A stretch of DNA of 64,000 bases, from positions 266,501 to 330,500 of the forward strand of contig NC_041780.1 in assembly GCF_900090045.1 (NCBI RefSeq). The letters are read 5' to 3'. The stretch is from Plasmodium malariae (lineage: Eukaryota; Apicomplexa; Aconoidasida; Haemosporida; Plasmodiidae). Below are positions 47,979 to 61,890 of this stretch, piece by piece. The notes beneath the pieces are model-generated. The model saw nothing but the letters and a program-made list of their open reading frames with translations, did not search any database and was not told the DNA's origin. Every line of letters starts with the position of its first letter. Position 1 is the first letter of the stretch. The position numbers were made by a program, and so were the translations under genes.

Positions 47979-50900
47979 ATGATTCAAGATATAAACAAAG
48001 TCATCTGCTCCGAAATAAAGAGTGTGGAGCTAGATATACTAAGCAGCCAGGAGCTGAAAAATATTTCGTTTGGTAAGTTTGAGAATCAATTGTATGATTA
48101 TGAAAAAGGGGGAAAAGGAGGAGTGGTAAATACATTACGATATGATCCGAGATATGGTACAGTGGACAGTAAACAAATTTGTTCCGTTTGTTATGAAAAA
48201 CATGATAACTGTTTTGGTCATATAGGTCATATAGATTTTGCATTACCTGTATTTAATCCATTATTTTATAAAGATTTACATGAACTATTAGGTTTAGTTT
48301 GTTTTAATTGTTATAGTTTTTGTTATTCCGAGGATATAATATTTTTACTAAAACACATTTTTCAGTTAAAGGCATTAAATGAAATTGAAAGTACGAATAA
48401 ATTTGTGTGCAAAAAAAATAGCAATTTTACATATATAATAGATGAAATAGATAGACTATACAAAAAAATATGCAAAGATTCAAGTATATCTATGGAGGAT
48501 ATTGCTGAAACGATATGTCAGGATTATGTAAAAAGTAAAGAAAAGAAAGGAAATCATGGCGATGAAGGCGGTAGTGCTGTTGCTGATGATGATAATAATG
48601 ATGATGATGGTGATGATGATTATGATAATAAGAAAGAACAAATAGTGAGTAAATTATTCAACGGAATAGACGAAACGAAGGAGGAAGAGGGAAGGGGACA
48701 AATGGGCAAATACCATGTGAAGAAAGAAGAAGAAGAAGAAGAAGGAGTAGCAGAGGAGGAGGTAGACATTAACATGTTAAAGGAAAAAATTCGAAAATAT
48801 AAATTTGATCCGAATAAATTAGCTTTCCAGGCTAATTATAATTATGAGGAGTATCTTATTTTGAATAAAATGATCAAAATCTGTATGAAGAAAAGATCAA
48901 GATGCGCAAATTGTAAATTTCATAAAAGCATAACAGTAAAAATGTCGACTAATAAAGACACTATAGATTTTGTAGGAATTCATTCTAATAGTACCTTTTT
49001 TAGAAAATACATGTTTAAGAAGGAAAAAATTGAAGAGGACAATTTGGACTTAAATGAACATGCGGGGGGAGATGCAGAGGAGGAAGGATTGGAAGGGATG
49101 GAAGGAGTGGAAGGATTGGAAGGAGTGGAAGGATTGGAAGGAGTGGAAGGATTGGAAGGATTGGAAGGATTGGAAGGAGTGGAAGGATTGGAAGGAGTGG
49201 AAGGAGTGGAAGGAGTTAACGAAGCGAAGGAAACTTTTGAAAAGAAGAATAAACAAATTTTCAATAACAGTTATGGGGGAAAATCATCTAGAGATAACAA
49301 AAAAAGTGTTGCAAACAAAACAGGTATAAACGAATTTACACAATTGACTGATGCGTATAATAAGCTTAAGGCAAAGGAAAAGTGCACTGTTCGCCTATTC
49401 AGTTTTCAAATTGTAGATATATTGAAAAAAATATTTGTAAAAAGAAATAAAGAAGCTTTAGATTTATTATACCCATTTACAAAAAAGAATGGGTATAAAG
49501 TTTTTTTTTTATATAATATGGGAATTAGTGCAAATAGGTTCCGACTGATATATAGAGGAGTACATAAAAGAATGAAGATGATAAGGAATTTGTATAGATT
49601 TAATAGTTATGTAATATTATGTATAAATGCTAAAAAAGAAATAAATTTTGATAATATATTAGAAAATAATAAAAAGGAATTAGGTTTATATAAAAGTATA
49701 TTTAATTTTTTTTCCTTAAAATTTAGATATAAATTAAATTCAGAATTGATGGATAATGATACAGATATTACCAAGTCTGATTTCTTAAAACATTATTCAT
49801 TATTTTATAGAAATAAAAGTTCATATATAAATGTGCTTTTTACAAATTTACAAATAGCAGTAAATACATTTTATGATAGTACAATAGCACAAAAAACTCG
49901 TAATAAAAATATTTCAAATATAGGTTTAAGAGAAATATTAGATAAAAAAGAAGGTATTCTAAGAAAAAGTATTATGGGTAAAAGAGTAAATAATTGTGCT
50001 CGAACTGTTATTTCACCAGATACATTTATAGAAACCAATTACATTGGAGTTCCACTTGAATTTGCAAAAGCATTAACAATTGATGAACCTGTTACTGAAC
50101 GAAATTTTGAATATTTAAGTAAATTAATAGAAAATGGCCCCGATATATATCCAGGTGCATTAAGTTATAAAGATACCAAGGGAAGAGTATTCAAATTACC
50201 TCATAATTATGAACAAAGATTATATATCCTAGATCTTATCAAAAAGTTTTACCAAAAAAATAACTATGGATTCATAACTGTACATAGGCATGCACGTGAT
50301 GGAGATATAGTCATTATGAATAGACAACCGACATTACATAAATATTCTATCATGGCTCATTTTATCAAAGTTTTTGAAAAAGAAAAAGTGTTCAGATTAA
50401 ATTATGTTAATTGTAGTTCATATAATGCTGATTTTGATGGAGATGAAATGAATTTACATTTATTACAAACCCCATTAGCTAGAGCAGAAGCTACTCATTT
50501 GATGAACTCAGACTTTTTATTTACTAATTTTAAAGATGGCTCACCATTGAGAGGGTTGACACAGGATTTTATTCTAGGTGGATTACATTTAACTTCATTG
50601 GAAACGTTCTTGAACTATGATGAATATTGTAACTTGCTGCAATGCTCGCTTAACTGTCTGCTTTCACAGAAGAACGCCTTTTTCTTTAAGCAGAAAAGAG
50701 GGGTAGCAAACTCCTTGGTAAATGGCTCGCGAAGTGGCAGTATGATTAACATCCACAGTGCGCATAATGACAAAGACGATATTGGAACCAAGCCACAAAA
50801 TGGTCAAGATACACCTAAAAGATTCAGTGGAAACATTCTTAAACTGAACAATTACAGCTACCTAGACCCCTATGCAACTGTCTTAAATAGAACAACGTTC

Positions 50901-53900
50901 AGCATAGTTACAGAAGGACCGGCGATACTATTTCCAAAGAGATTATGGACGGGTAAGCAATTAATAACTAGTATATTGAAGACAATAATTGATAGAGTTG
51001 CTATAGAAACATATAACAGATATGGAGAGAACGAATTTATGAAAAATTATAAGGGAATAAATTATATAGCTAGTGCAAAAACTGCTGCTGATTTATGGTC
51101 CTTTGACCCAAATAATGAATGTGAAGTTATTATTAGAAATTCGGAACTACTGCAAGGGGTATTGGACAAACTACATTTTGGTGCTAGCTCGAATAGTTTT
51201 GTACATTTATGTTATGAACTATTTGGACCTAAAACTGCTGCTGTGATGCTTGATTGCTTTGGTCGTTTATTTATAAGCTTCTTACAAATGCGTGGTACAA
51301 GTTTAAGTCTGTATGATTTTATTTTAAAAAAAGAAGCTAAACAAGAAAAAACAAAAATTAAAAGAAGAATATCTTTTACAGGATTTTATTTACAAAATTT
51401 ATTTGTTAATTCGATTGCAAAGTCCTTAAATGTGGATATTAATGATATGAATTTTTACAGTAAAAAAAATATATGCACAGGTCAGGAAAATAAAGATTTA
51501 GTTGTCAGTAATTTGTATGACTTGTACAGGAAAAAGGAGGAAATTATAAAAAATTGTGAACAAGTAAGGTCAAACAGGTTGGGACAAAATAGTTGTACAA
51601 ATGAGAATGAGGAAAAAAGAAGAACACCATTAGAAGGGGGGAGAAATTTTAAAAGGAAAAAAATGATTCAAGATTGTAATGGTATATTTTTGTATGATAA
51701 GAATTCAGAAAATGCTGAGGTGAAGTACAGTTACACAGATACAGCAAATGACGATAGTGTTATACTAAAAACTGAACAGAGCATGGCCATAAATGAGGAA
51801 CCTTATTTTATTGCTCTATTTAATAAAGAAATAGAGAGAATCTTTTTGCAAAGCGAGGATTATGATGTTGATGGTGAAAAGAGTTATATCAGTAGGGATA
51901 ATGAAAAAGGATACAATAAAAATAGCACGTCGAAGACGGGAAAAACTGCTCAGTCCCTTATTGAGTGTGCACTTAAAAAGATTAATTCAGACATTTTAGA
52001 AAAGTACGTGAATAGTAGAAGCAGAAATGGAAGCAGTTTCAACGATTTGGATGCAGTTCCTTTGGAAGAGACGGACGAAGAGAAACACGCGTTTCTCCTG
52101 AATGTAGTAACTCATAGGTTATACAACGCGTTGAAGGAGCCATCATTTTTTAGGAGTTCCAATTTTAGAGGAGACAAAATAATGAGAGTAATTGAGAAGG
52201 TTCTTCACTTTTTAAAGGAAGCAGAATGCAATAAAAAACTAAAAGTGTACATACTATTTGAGCTTTTTCAAAATAAAAATATTCTAAAGTATTTCCCTTC
52301 ACTTGTTAATTATGTATATAATTTTGAATACCATTTGAGTGATAAAGAGATATGGAAGACTGTTCTGAAAAATGTATTATCAAAGGAAGCGGGGGAACTG
52401 GATGAAGAAGAGGAGGGGAAGGGTTGCTATAATTCTCCTATTAAGGGAAGAAATGCATGCGATGAATTATACAAAGAACATCTTAAAAAAGAAACAAAAG
52501 AACATAAAATTAGAAGGATATGTAAAGAGTTTTATGAACATGTGCAGGAAAAAGGGAATCCTATGGATAATAATAACAATAGGTATTATGTAAATACAAA
52601 TTTTAGCTACAATAGTAATGGGGAAATGATAAGTGATTGTAATTATGTCGGTGCAGATGCAGAGGGAATGTTAGATCATATGTATGATGAACATTTTTTA
52701 AAGAATTGTTTCATATCTAGTATGCCGTCCTTTATACTGAATGATGATATATGTAATTTGTCCTTTAATGGGAAAAATCATTATTATGAATATTATGTAA
52801 ATAAGAAAGAAGTGGAAGAGGATTCTTATTTTAGATTTGATAATATGAGGGATATATATTACAAAACTGAGTATCTCATAAATACATATTTTCCTTTACA
52901 AAGGGATGAGTTTGATGGTTTAATTGACTCCTTATCTCAACCATATTTATGTCGTGTATCATCAAATACTAATAGTTTAATAAATATGAATAATTTGATA
53001 AATAAATTTTTGAATAACGGGTTTAGTAATATGATTTTTACTGGAGCAAAAGGAAGTAAAGTTAATTATTCGATGATATGTGGTATGTTAGATCAACAAT
53101 ATTTAGAAGGTAAAAGAGTACCTAGAATGAAATCAGGAAAAACACTTCCAAGTTTTCATAAATATGATTATGGAGCAAGAGCATGTGGATTAATTACAGA
53201 TTGTTTTTTAGAAGGATTAAGACCACAAGAATATTTTTTTCATTGTATGTCAGGAAGAGAAGGATTAATAGACACAGCAGTGAAGACAGCCAAGTCAGGT
53301 TATATACAAAGGTGTTTAATAAAATGTATGGAATCAGTGATATTACATTATGATGGAACTGTTCGAAATGAAGATAATGCGATCGTTCAGTTTTTATATG
53401 GAGAAGATGGAATAGATCCGTCAAAAACTGCGTACTTAGATGTAACAAAAGATTTAATATACAATCATCAGTTATCATTTAGTAAATATATAAGTCATGG
53501 AATAAGTAAAAAAATTGTGCATAATGAGGAGTTATTTAAAATGTGTAATGGGGATAGTAATGATAATGGTAGTGGCAATGGTAGTGATAATGGTAGTGGC
53601 AATGGTAGTGGCAATGGTAGTGGCAATGGTAGTGATAATGGTAGTGATAATGATTATAATATTAGTCATAATAGCGATAGAACAAATGGCAGAAGAAAGA
53701 GACAACATGAAGAACCGCTGATAAGCACATATAATCCGTATACTTACATAGGTGCAATATCGGATAAATTTGAAGAAAAGATTAATAAATTTTTAATGAA
53801 TGATATAAGTTTATTAAACAACTATGATGACTTACCAGAAAATTTTGACTTGCTTGCTTCTACTCTTATGAAATCAAAATATTATAATTCGTTATGTAGC

Positions 53901-55277
53901 CCAGGTGAATCTATAGGGATTTTAGTTGGACAGTCTTTTGGTGAACCGGCTACTCAAATGACTCTAAATACATTTCACTTAGCTGGTACAGAAAATGTAA
54001 CAATGGGAATACCTAGATTGAAAGAAATTTTTCTAACTTCCAAAATCACATCAAAACCTATGATATATGTTCCTATTAAAATCGAATTAAATATAGATGA
54101 TCCTGATAAAATGAAAAAATATATTACCAGTGTTGCTGATAAAATTTTAAGCTCTTACAAAAGTATACAACTGAGTGATGTTATATATGGCATAGGGGTG
54201 GAAAGAAAAATTATTCTAAAAGATAAAGAGAAAAATACGCAAGTGCATTCGATAAATTTGTCCAAACTTGAACATAGGAACAGTAATAATGAGTATATCT
54301 CCAGTAGGTACAATAATGAGTATGCCTTCAATGAGGACAGTCATCCCATTAATTGCAATTACAGTAATAAGAACTCATTTGAAGATGATTATTTGGATGT
54401 AGAAAAAATTATGAATGAGGTAAAAAAAACAAACTTAAATTTTGATCTAAATAAAGAATGGAATTATGAAATCATTATTCAATTTGAAAACCTTCATCAT
54501 TTCTGTACTGTTAATAAACATATTACTATATCTTCTATACTTTATAAAGTGGTAAGTCTTCTTCTAACATCTGTACTTAGTAGAATAGCAGAATCCATGA
54601 GTGTACACAATTTATATTCAGTCAATGCTTTGAATCATGAATATTATGACGAGCTATTTGATTTCATTAGTAGCAAAATGAGTGAAGAGTTTAGTTACCT
54701 ATATGATGAGATTGATTATAAAAATGATGAAGAACAAATAAATGCAAAACTAAAATTCATGTCCAAAGGTGAAGACGAACATAATGATACAGGTTATTTA
54801 CGAAGTAGTACCAAATTTAAATCAAAAGAAAATTTTGATAGTTCAATAAAACCACAAAAGAATAAAGAATATTCTAATATGGATGAAGATAATATTTTCT
54901 ATGTTGACACTATGAATGATAGGATGAATGATGATCAGTCCATTGAAGAGGAAAGCAATTTTTTAGCAGAAGAGAAGGGAACCACGTCCGAGGGTAATGT
55001 CGATGGACAGGGGGGGGAGGTGGATTCACGCAGTGAGAAAGGGGAAGAAGACACAGCCACCGAGGACGAGAGGGAGTACGACGAAAGTGAAGATGAAGAG
55101 GAGATCAGCAGTAGGGGGGGAGACGATAAAGCAAGTAGTGATGACGATGATAATGCAAGTAGTGATGACGAAATGGAAGAGAAGGAGCAAATAATAAACA
55201 AAGGGAAAAAGACACTAGAGAAACGTAATAAGGGAAAACTCGGAAGGGAGAAAAATCCCCCTAGATTGAGAAGAAGC

Positions 55278-55308
<31 letters not shown>

Positions 55309-56409
55309 ATAATAGTAGTAGGAATAGTAGTAAACGTACCAAGTTTGATAAAGAGAGCAAATGTAAACAGAGTCCTAGCGAATTTGCATATTCACAGGAA
55401 AACAGCTGCATAAGTAATAGAAGCTCAAGAAATGCTTCGAAGTCTTTGGAATTGTTGTACAACACCTCAACAACTGTAAATTCTCTTTCGTCTGAAGCAA
55501 GTGTTACACATAATATATTAGTAGATGAAAAATCAGATGAGTTCATTAATATGAAAGATAATAAAATGCATAATCATAAAAAAAGGCAAAATAATGAAGA
55601 AAATAAATTAAGAGAATATAAAAAAAGATCGAAGATAAAACGTAAAGAATTTTCAACAGTTGAATCAACGTCATTTGCTTCTTCTTTATCATCATTAGCA
55701 TTATCAGGGGGATCTACACAAAGTGAAAGAATAAGTGAAGAGGAAGATACAGAAGCGGGAGATGACGACAGTGAGAAAGAAGAACATATTATTGCAAAAG
55801 ATTTTTCAAAATATTCGTACGATTATAAAAATAACATCAACTTATCCAATTCTGAAAGTGAATATGAACAAGAAGAAGAACAGAACGATTTATCCAAAAA
55901 TAATATTTATGAACCAAGATATGTTAAAAGCATTGTTGACAAAATAAAAAGTAGTTTACTTTGTTTTATAAAAAAAATTAGCTTCTCTCCTGTTACTTGG
56001 ACCTTGAAACTTGAAATTTCGTGGGATATCAACTTTTTCCCATATTCAATAGATTTTTTAGAATCTGTAAAATACGACATTTCGAAAGAAATTTTATTCA
56101 AAATTAATGATTTAAATAATCCTAAAATATTAAAAGGAAAAGACATAACTCATAGTGGTCAAGAATATGAATTACAAATTGAAGGAAAAAACATTTATAA
56201 ATTGTACAGTATTAAAGATAAATATATTGATAAAACAAAATTATACTGCAATGATATTTACGCAATTGTAAAAACTTATGGTATTGAAGCTGGAAGGTTA
56301 TGTATAACGAAAGAGTTGAAAAAAGTTTTCGAGGCATACGGAATTTCAATCGATTTTAGGCATTTATCTTTTATTAGTGATTTTATGACCCATACAGGTA
56401 AAAATGGGG

Positions 56410-56440
<31 letters not shown>

Positions 56441-56775
56441 CTAAATTGGACTTTCACCTTGCATGTTCATGCATTTTTGTGTACATATTGCACAAGTTAG
56501 AGAGAGGATATTTTTCAGAGTTTTCAGTGTTAGCTACATATGTGCATATGTGTGTATACGTGTGTGCATTTCCCCTTTGCATACAACTGTTACTCAATTG
56601 CTGCCTCTTTTATAGGTGACTTGAAGCCTTTTAACAGATATGGACTGGGCTGTTTTCGTAATGTTCTTCAGAAAATGAGTTATGAATGTGCAACCAACTT
56701 TTTAGAACAGGGTTGTGTACATAAGTCAATTGGTACGAGAAGAAATAAGATATGTTTTAAATACATACGGGGTTT

Positions 56776-56809
<34 letters not shown>

Positions 56810-57133
56810 CATATTTTTATATATATGCATGTGTACTTACGCATAACAGAGTTTTCCTTTATTTGATATATGCTTAGCGCGTGATGCCCATCTTTTTTTT
56901 TTTCTTTTTTTAATATATATTTTTACGTACAGCGTTTATGTGTATGGAAGAGAAACATACGACACATACATAAATGTATTGTATACTCATAATGACTGTT
57001 TCTCTTTTTTTTTTTTTTTTTATTTTCCATAGATTACTTATCAACGGCTTCGAGCAGCTTATTTTTTGGAAAACCCATAAAAGTAGGGACCAATGTAGCT
57101 GATATAGTAGCATGTATTGGGGGAAGCAACTGA
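47979..57133 (+). CDS. RPA1: DNA-directed RNA polymerase I largest subunit
   Basis: Exons 47979-56397, 56616-56732 and 57033-57133; donors GTAAAA and GTACGA; both junctions phase 1; 8,637 nt (2,878 aa). The ATG at 47979 is preferred; upstream in frame is only a TTG. Order: clamp with zinc site CSVCYEKHDNCFGHIGHID, second Cys cluster CANCKFHKS, active-site loop YNADFDGDEMNLH with the three metal-binding Asp, funnel, bridge helix and trigger-loop region GQSFGEPATQMTLNTFH, and C-terminal LKPFNRYGLGCFRNVLQ. The GTENVTMGIPRLKEIF segment is typical of Pol I/III families. It transcribes pre-rRNA in the nucleolus. Far longer than yeast RPA190 (about 1,660 aa) because of low-complexity insertions: acidic near residues 190-265, (EGVEGL)n near 370-412, Gly-Ser-Asn-Asp near 1860, and a long Asp/Glu/Ser block about 2330-2610. 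The two small last exons encode the universally conserved end. Confidence 0.96.
49080..49215 (+). repeat. In-gene repeat encoding (EGVEGL)n in RPA1
   Basis: Nine-base GAAGGAKTG units, about fifteen copies, encode Glu-Gly-Val/Leu repeats between conserved clamp segments. Other frames of the same DNA read as Trp-Lys-Asp/Glu or Ser-Phe-His strings and are shadows. Confidence 0.93.
53560..53658 (+). repeat. In-gene Gly-Ser-Gly-Asn / Gly-Ser-Asp-Asn repeat in RPA1
   Basis: 12-bp units GGTAGTGRYAAT, about eight copies, directly between two conserved blocks of the polymerase. Confidence 0.9.
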
Positions 57134-58677
57134 TTACAAATGTAAATGGAAGGAAAAAAAAAAAAAAAAATGGATGGAGCAAATGAAGCGTTGCAGAAAT
57201 GAAGGACATAAATATATGTTATCTGTAGCTTTCCCAATATTTTTATATATAAATTATTTGTTTATTTGTGTGCATGTCCATTCATCAGCCACTTATTCTT
57301 CCCCTTATATTTTATTTATATATTATCCATTCATATTTATTATTCATTCCTTGTTTATCACTTGTTTATCACTTGTTTATCACTTGTTTATCACTTGTTT
57401 ATCACTTATCACTTGTTTATCACTTATCACTTGTTTGTCATTTGTTTATCACTTGTTTGTCATTTGTTTATCACTTGCATGCCACTTGTTTATTATTTAT
57501 TTATTTTTTTTTAACATTTAACAGAAACTTATAAATAATAAACTCATATAAATAACATAAATTGATATATTGAAATATCATGTATGAATTAGCAAATTTG
57601 TCCCATACAATATATTAATGAATATTAATGAAAAATAAAAATTAAATAATTTTTCGCCAGTAATTTTAAAACTGTACGGGAAAAAACAGAAAAACATAAG
57701 AAAATTCATAAAATCCGAATAAAATGAAACGATTAAAAAAGGAAAGAGTTGAAATGAAAATTGAAAAAAATAAAAATGACAATAATAATATTATGTAAAT
57801 TTATATAGCGAATTCTAATGGTAAGTGAAACAGTAATTGCTATTCAATTTATTTTATTACTCTTTTTTTTATGCACTAATTAATTATTCACGCTTAGATC
57901 GAAATCAATTTCTTTTTCATTATTTTTAAACCGCTAAAAACACTAGCAAACTTTGAATTCTTGAAAAAATCAAGGTATTAATTAATGAAGAGGCAAAAAA
58001 GATAATAATTTTTCTTTTTTTCTTTTTTTTTATTATAATATATTATACATGTGTTAGTGGAAAAGCATAACGAATCATCGCGGATATGTATTTTTCGTGA
58101 AAGTATTTAATGTTTTTTCACATACACAGATGTATATATTTATACATATATGTATATATATATATATGAACAAAGGTACATGTATATACATATTTTTTAT
58201 ATATATATTTTTTCTTTTGAACAGTTTACATACGTATTATATTTATACATGTATGCATAATATATAGTACATATTAGTGCTTTTCATGTTACCACAATTT
58301 CTACGCGTATTTCCTCTGATGCCCATTAACTTTTATGTAATTTTGAAATACATAGAAAATATAACTTTAAGGCCAATTAAATGACTAGAAGAAAAAAGAA
58401 AAATAATAATAAAATAAAATAAATTTCAACTCAAATTAAATAGAGAAGAAAATTTTTTATTACATATGCATAAATTAGAATATAAATATACAGTAAAATT
58501 TTCCGCTAATTGAAAAAAAAAAAAAGAAAAAAAAAAGGACATACATACTCTTTAATTTTTATAAAAAATATCCAATATAGGAGACCCATTCATATATATA
58601 TGTATATATGTATAGATTGTGTGAATGGATGTGTGTATTATATTCTTTTTATTGAGCATAAATGATAGCACAAAAAA
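57134..58677. other. Intergenic, tandem plus-strand genes
   Basis: 3' flank of RPA1 and promoter side of the 153-aa gene. It holds an 11-bp minisatellite (57353-57480), AT-rich sequence, poly(A) 58513-58536 and (TA)n near 58145-58167. No supported gene. Confidence 0.72.
57353..57480. repeat. 11-bp minisatellite TTGTTTATCAC
   Basis: About eleven units with TTGTTTGTCAT variants and some 6-bp deletions, about 220 bp downstream of the RPA1 stop codon. Confidence 0.93.
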
Positions 58678-58947
58678 ATGGCTAAAAAAGGATCTAGGAA
58701 AAATAAAAACAAAAATACTGAAAAAGAGGATGCATTAGAGGAGAATAAAGAAGACGATGTAGCAGGAGAAGACGATCAAAAGGAAGATACACGAGCGGAT
58801 CATCAGAATGATTCAAAAGTCAGTGAAACGAAATATAACAAAAATATTATTGATCCTAAAATGTACAACAAATTTAAAGATGATGGAACCTTTTTAGAAC
58901 AAGTTCGTAAAGAAAAAAAAAAAAAAGTTATGAAAAATAGCATTCTT

Positions 58948-58998
<51 letters not shown>

Positions 58999-59463
58999 GA
59001 AATAATAATAGTGGCATTACATGTATGTTTGTATTCTTTTTTTTTCTTTTATAACGTTATTGTAATGTGTTTCATTTTTATCTCATTGGATATATTTGAT
59101 TGACTTGAACCTATCTATGTTTAGAGCACGTTCGATTAATGAATATATATAGTTTTTTGTTTTTTCCTTTTTTATTCTTTTTTTTCTTTTTTTTTTTTTT
59201 TTTTCTAATATTCTTTTCCGTCTAGGTGCTAGCACTACAAAAAAAAAAAAAAGTTAGAAAAATAAAAGAATCTGAAGCAACTGATTCTAAAAAGAAAAGA
59301 ACAAAAAAAACAGATCAAGAAGAGGAAAAGGAGAAGCATTCTGAATCAGATGTTGAAGATGAACGAGAAATAGAAATAAAAAATGAATACATTGAAAAAA
59401 TAAACAAAATGAAGGAAGAGGGCTTTTTTACGGATAAGGGAATAGGAGCAGGAATGGTGAAGT

Positions 59464-59465
<2 letters not shown>
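58678..59465 (+). CDS. Small Lys/Glu-rich protein, two exons, 153 aa
   Basis: Exons 58678-58906 (donor C|GTAAAG) and 59233-59465 (acceptor GTGCTAG|CA), phase 1, 462 nt in total. An alternative acceptor after TCTAG at 59225 would need a different donor. It starts MAKKGSRKNKNKN, is acidic in the middle, has a short motif KMYNKFKDDGTFLEQV at the junction, poly-Lys, then an acidic helix and a C-terminal GFFTDKGIGAGMVK. There is no signal peptide or membrane segment; charge suggests a nuclear or RNA-associated protein but that is inference. The intron contains (TA)n (58951-58994) and poly(T) tracts. I recognise no family with confidence. Confidence 0.72.
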
Positions 59466-59494
<29 letters not shown>

Positions 59495-60395
59495 AAAGAA
59501 AAATGGAATAGAAGACAAAATAGTAGTATTCTTTGATGTGGACATGTGTTCCTTTAAATTTAAAAAATGTATGAAAGCTAATATATAGAAGTTTTTTTTT
59601 ATTTTTCGAATATGATTTATTAAGAGGTAATGTTTGGAAATTGCAAAATTTTATTTTCTACTTTTAAAGCATTATTTTGCAAAAGATTTTGTACGTTGTA
59701 AAACTATTTCATTACATGCTCGTGTATGTCTTTTCCTTTCATTCACATTTTCTGCTTTATTTTACGTTATTTTACTTTGTTATATTATTATTATATTTAT
59801 TTTATTTTATTATTTTATTATCATTTTATCATTTTATCATTTTATTATTTTATAATATATATATATATTTTTTTTGTTTATAACTGAACTTATTGCCATA
59901 CCTCTTTCTCTGTAGTTAATTTAATCGTTGACTATTTTAGTTCTTCTCGGTTATTATTTTGAAAAATATGATGAGGAGAAAAATGAAGCAAAAAAATATA
60001 TATGTAGTTTCAGTTTGATTTAACTGTTCATGAGGTAGTAGCATTTTCCACATTATATGCATAATGTAGTTAATCATCATATATGGAAGCTGATATAAAG
60101 GAAGAAGTAAATATATCTCCTTTCAAGTTTTTTTTTTGTGGAAATTATTTTCATCTTTATCTTCTTTTTCTTGTGTTCTTTACTGAACTATTTATTCTGA
60201 CTTGTTCATATAAGCGGTGAACAATATAATGAAAGCACATAGTTGTAAAAAAATTAAAATAAGGAAATGTTAGGGGTTCCATTCGTTTAACAAACTGCAC
60301 GAAATACAGACACGCAAAAGAATACCTGAAAGTGTACAGGTACCTTTTTTAATTTCGTTAAATTGAGTTACACGTACTCTTACTTTTATTTTTTA

Positions 60396-60480
<85 letters not shown>

Positions 60481-60535
60481 TTTTTTTATTTTATTTTTTT
60501 TTCGCAAAAATATTACTGTAATAGCTAGCTATTTT
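59466..60535. other. Convergent intergenic region
   Basis: 3' flanks of the 153-aa gene and the LRR gene. It has poly(A) with G interruptions right after 59465, TTTTATCAT-type runs 59800-59850, and a (TTA)n array 60397-60480. No gene seen. Confidence 0.75.
60397..60480. repeat. (TTA)n trinucleotide repeat
   Basis: About 27 units, uninterrupted, just downstream of the LRR gene stop codon. Confidence 0.95.
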
Positions 60536-61567
60536 TTACACCTTTTCACTTTTGGCTAGTAAAAAGGAATGAAATTTTTCGGTTAAATTTTTGTACTTAT
60601 CTATTTTTTTTTTTTCAAATATTTTTTTAAGTTCGTGTTCTTCTTTTGTCCCTCTTTTCAAAAATATTCTTGCCAAGCAAACATCTTCTTTTTTTATTTT
60701 TTTATCATCGAGGAATACAAGTCTGGGTATGTCTGTGATGACAGGAAGGGAAACACACACGTGCGTTTGTGTAGATGTGTATACATTCATATAGTATTTA
60801 TGTGCACATTCACATATCGAATATTTTATAACCATTTTGCACACATTTTTTAGCAAAAAAAAAAAAAAAAATTCTTACTTGCAATCAAATATCTCGAAAC
60901 GTGCCTAATTTTATTTGAGAAAGGATTATTTTTAACGAATAAAGTTTTTAATTTTTTTACTTTTTTTAATAATATGATAAACTCACATAGAAAGAAAAAT
61001 TTTTTCTTAGTTAATGCATCCATGATTTCTACATTTTGATGATATTTCACATAATCATAATTTTCGTTTTTATTTACTTCTTCATGAAAATTTTTATAAA
61101 AATTAATGAATTCTGTAAATTTGTTTTTACTTTCATTTTCACTAGGATAAGTTTCCATTTGTTCCCATTTTACTTCATTTAAATAAACCCTTTTTTCATC
61201 ATCGTTGTTACCTGACTTGTTAATGTGGTCATGTGAATCAGGAATATCCTTATCGTTGTTGAAGTTTAAGTTATTGTTTGAAAGGTCTAGATGAGTGAGG
61301 TTTTCCAGATTTGCTATTTCTTTTATGTCCTAAAGAGGATGCAATAAGGATGATGCACGTGTTGCTGTTTCGGTACACACATACGTATATATAATGTAAA
61401 TATATAGATATGCAGACAAATAAACGTGTAAACGTAAATACATAGATATGTATATATAAATGTATATATAAATGTATATATAAATGTATATATAAATGTA
61501 TATATAAATGTATATATAAATGTATATATAAATGTATATATAAATGTATATATAAATGTATATATAA

Positions 61568-61611
<44 letters not shown>

Positions 61612-61847
61612 ACATTTGCAAACACTCTAGTGTGCTTCAGGACAAAACGTGCAATATATTACATCGATATTTTCAAGCAAATTATTCGATATGTTTAACG
61701 TCTGCAATGATTTCAAGGGTTGCAAATTGCTGATTTTTTTTATCTTGTTGTTGGACAAATTTAAAATAACTAAGGAGCTACACTCAATGTTCTCTATCTT
61801 GGTGATGTCATTGTTTTGCAAATACCTGAATAGGGCAGGCAAATAAA

Positions 61848-61890
<43 letters not shown>

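Noticed and set aside
49054..49329. Trp-Lys-Glu/Asp repeat ORF on the plus strand
   Set aside because: Alternative frame of the RPA1 EGVEGL repeat; the polymerase frame is clearly the coding one.
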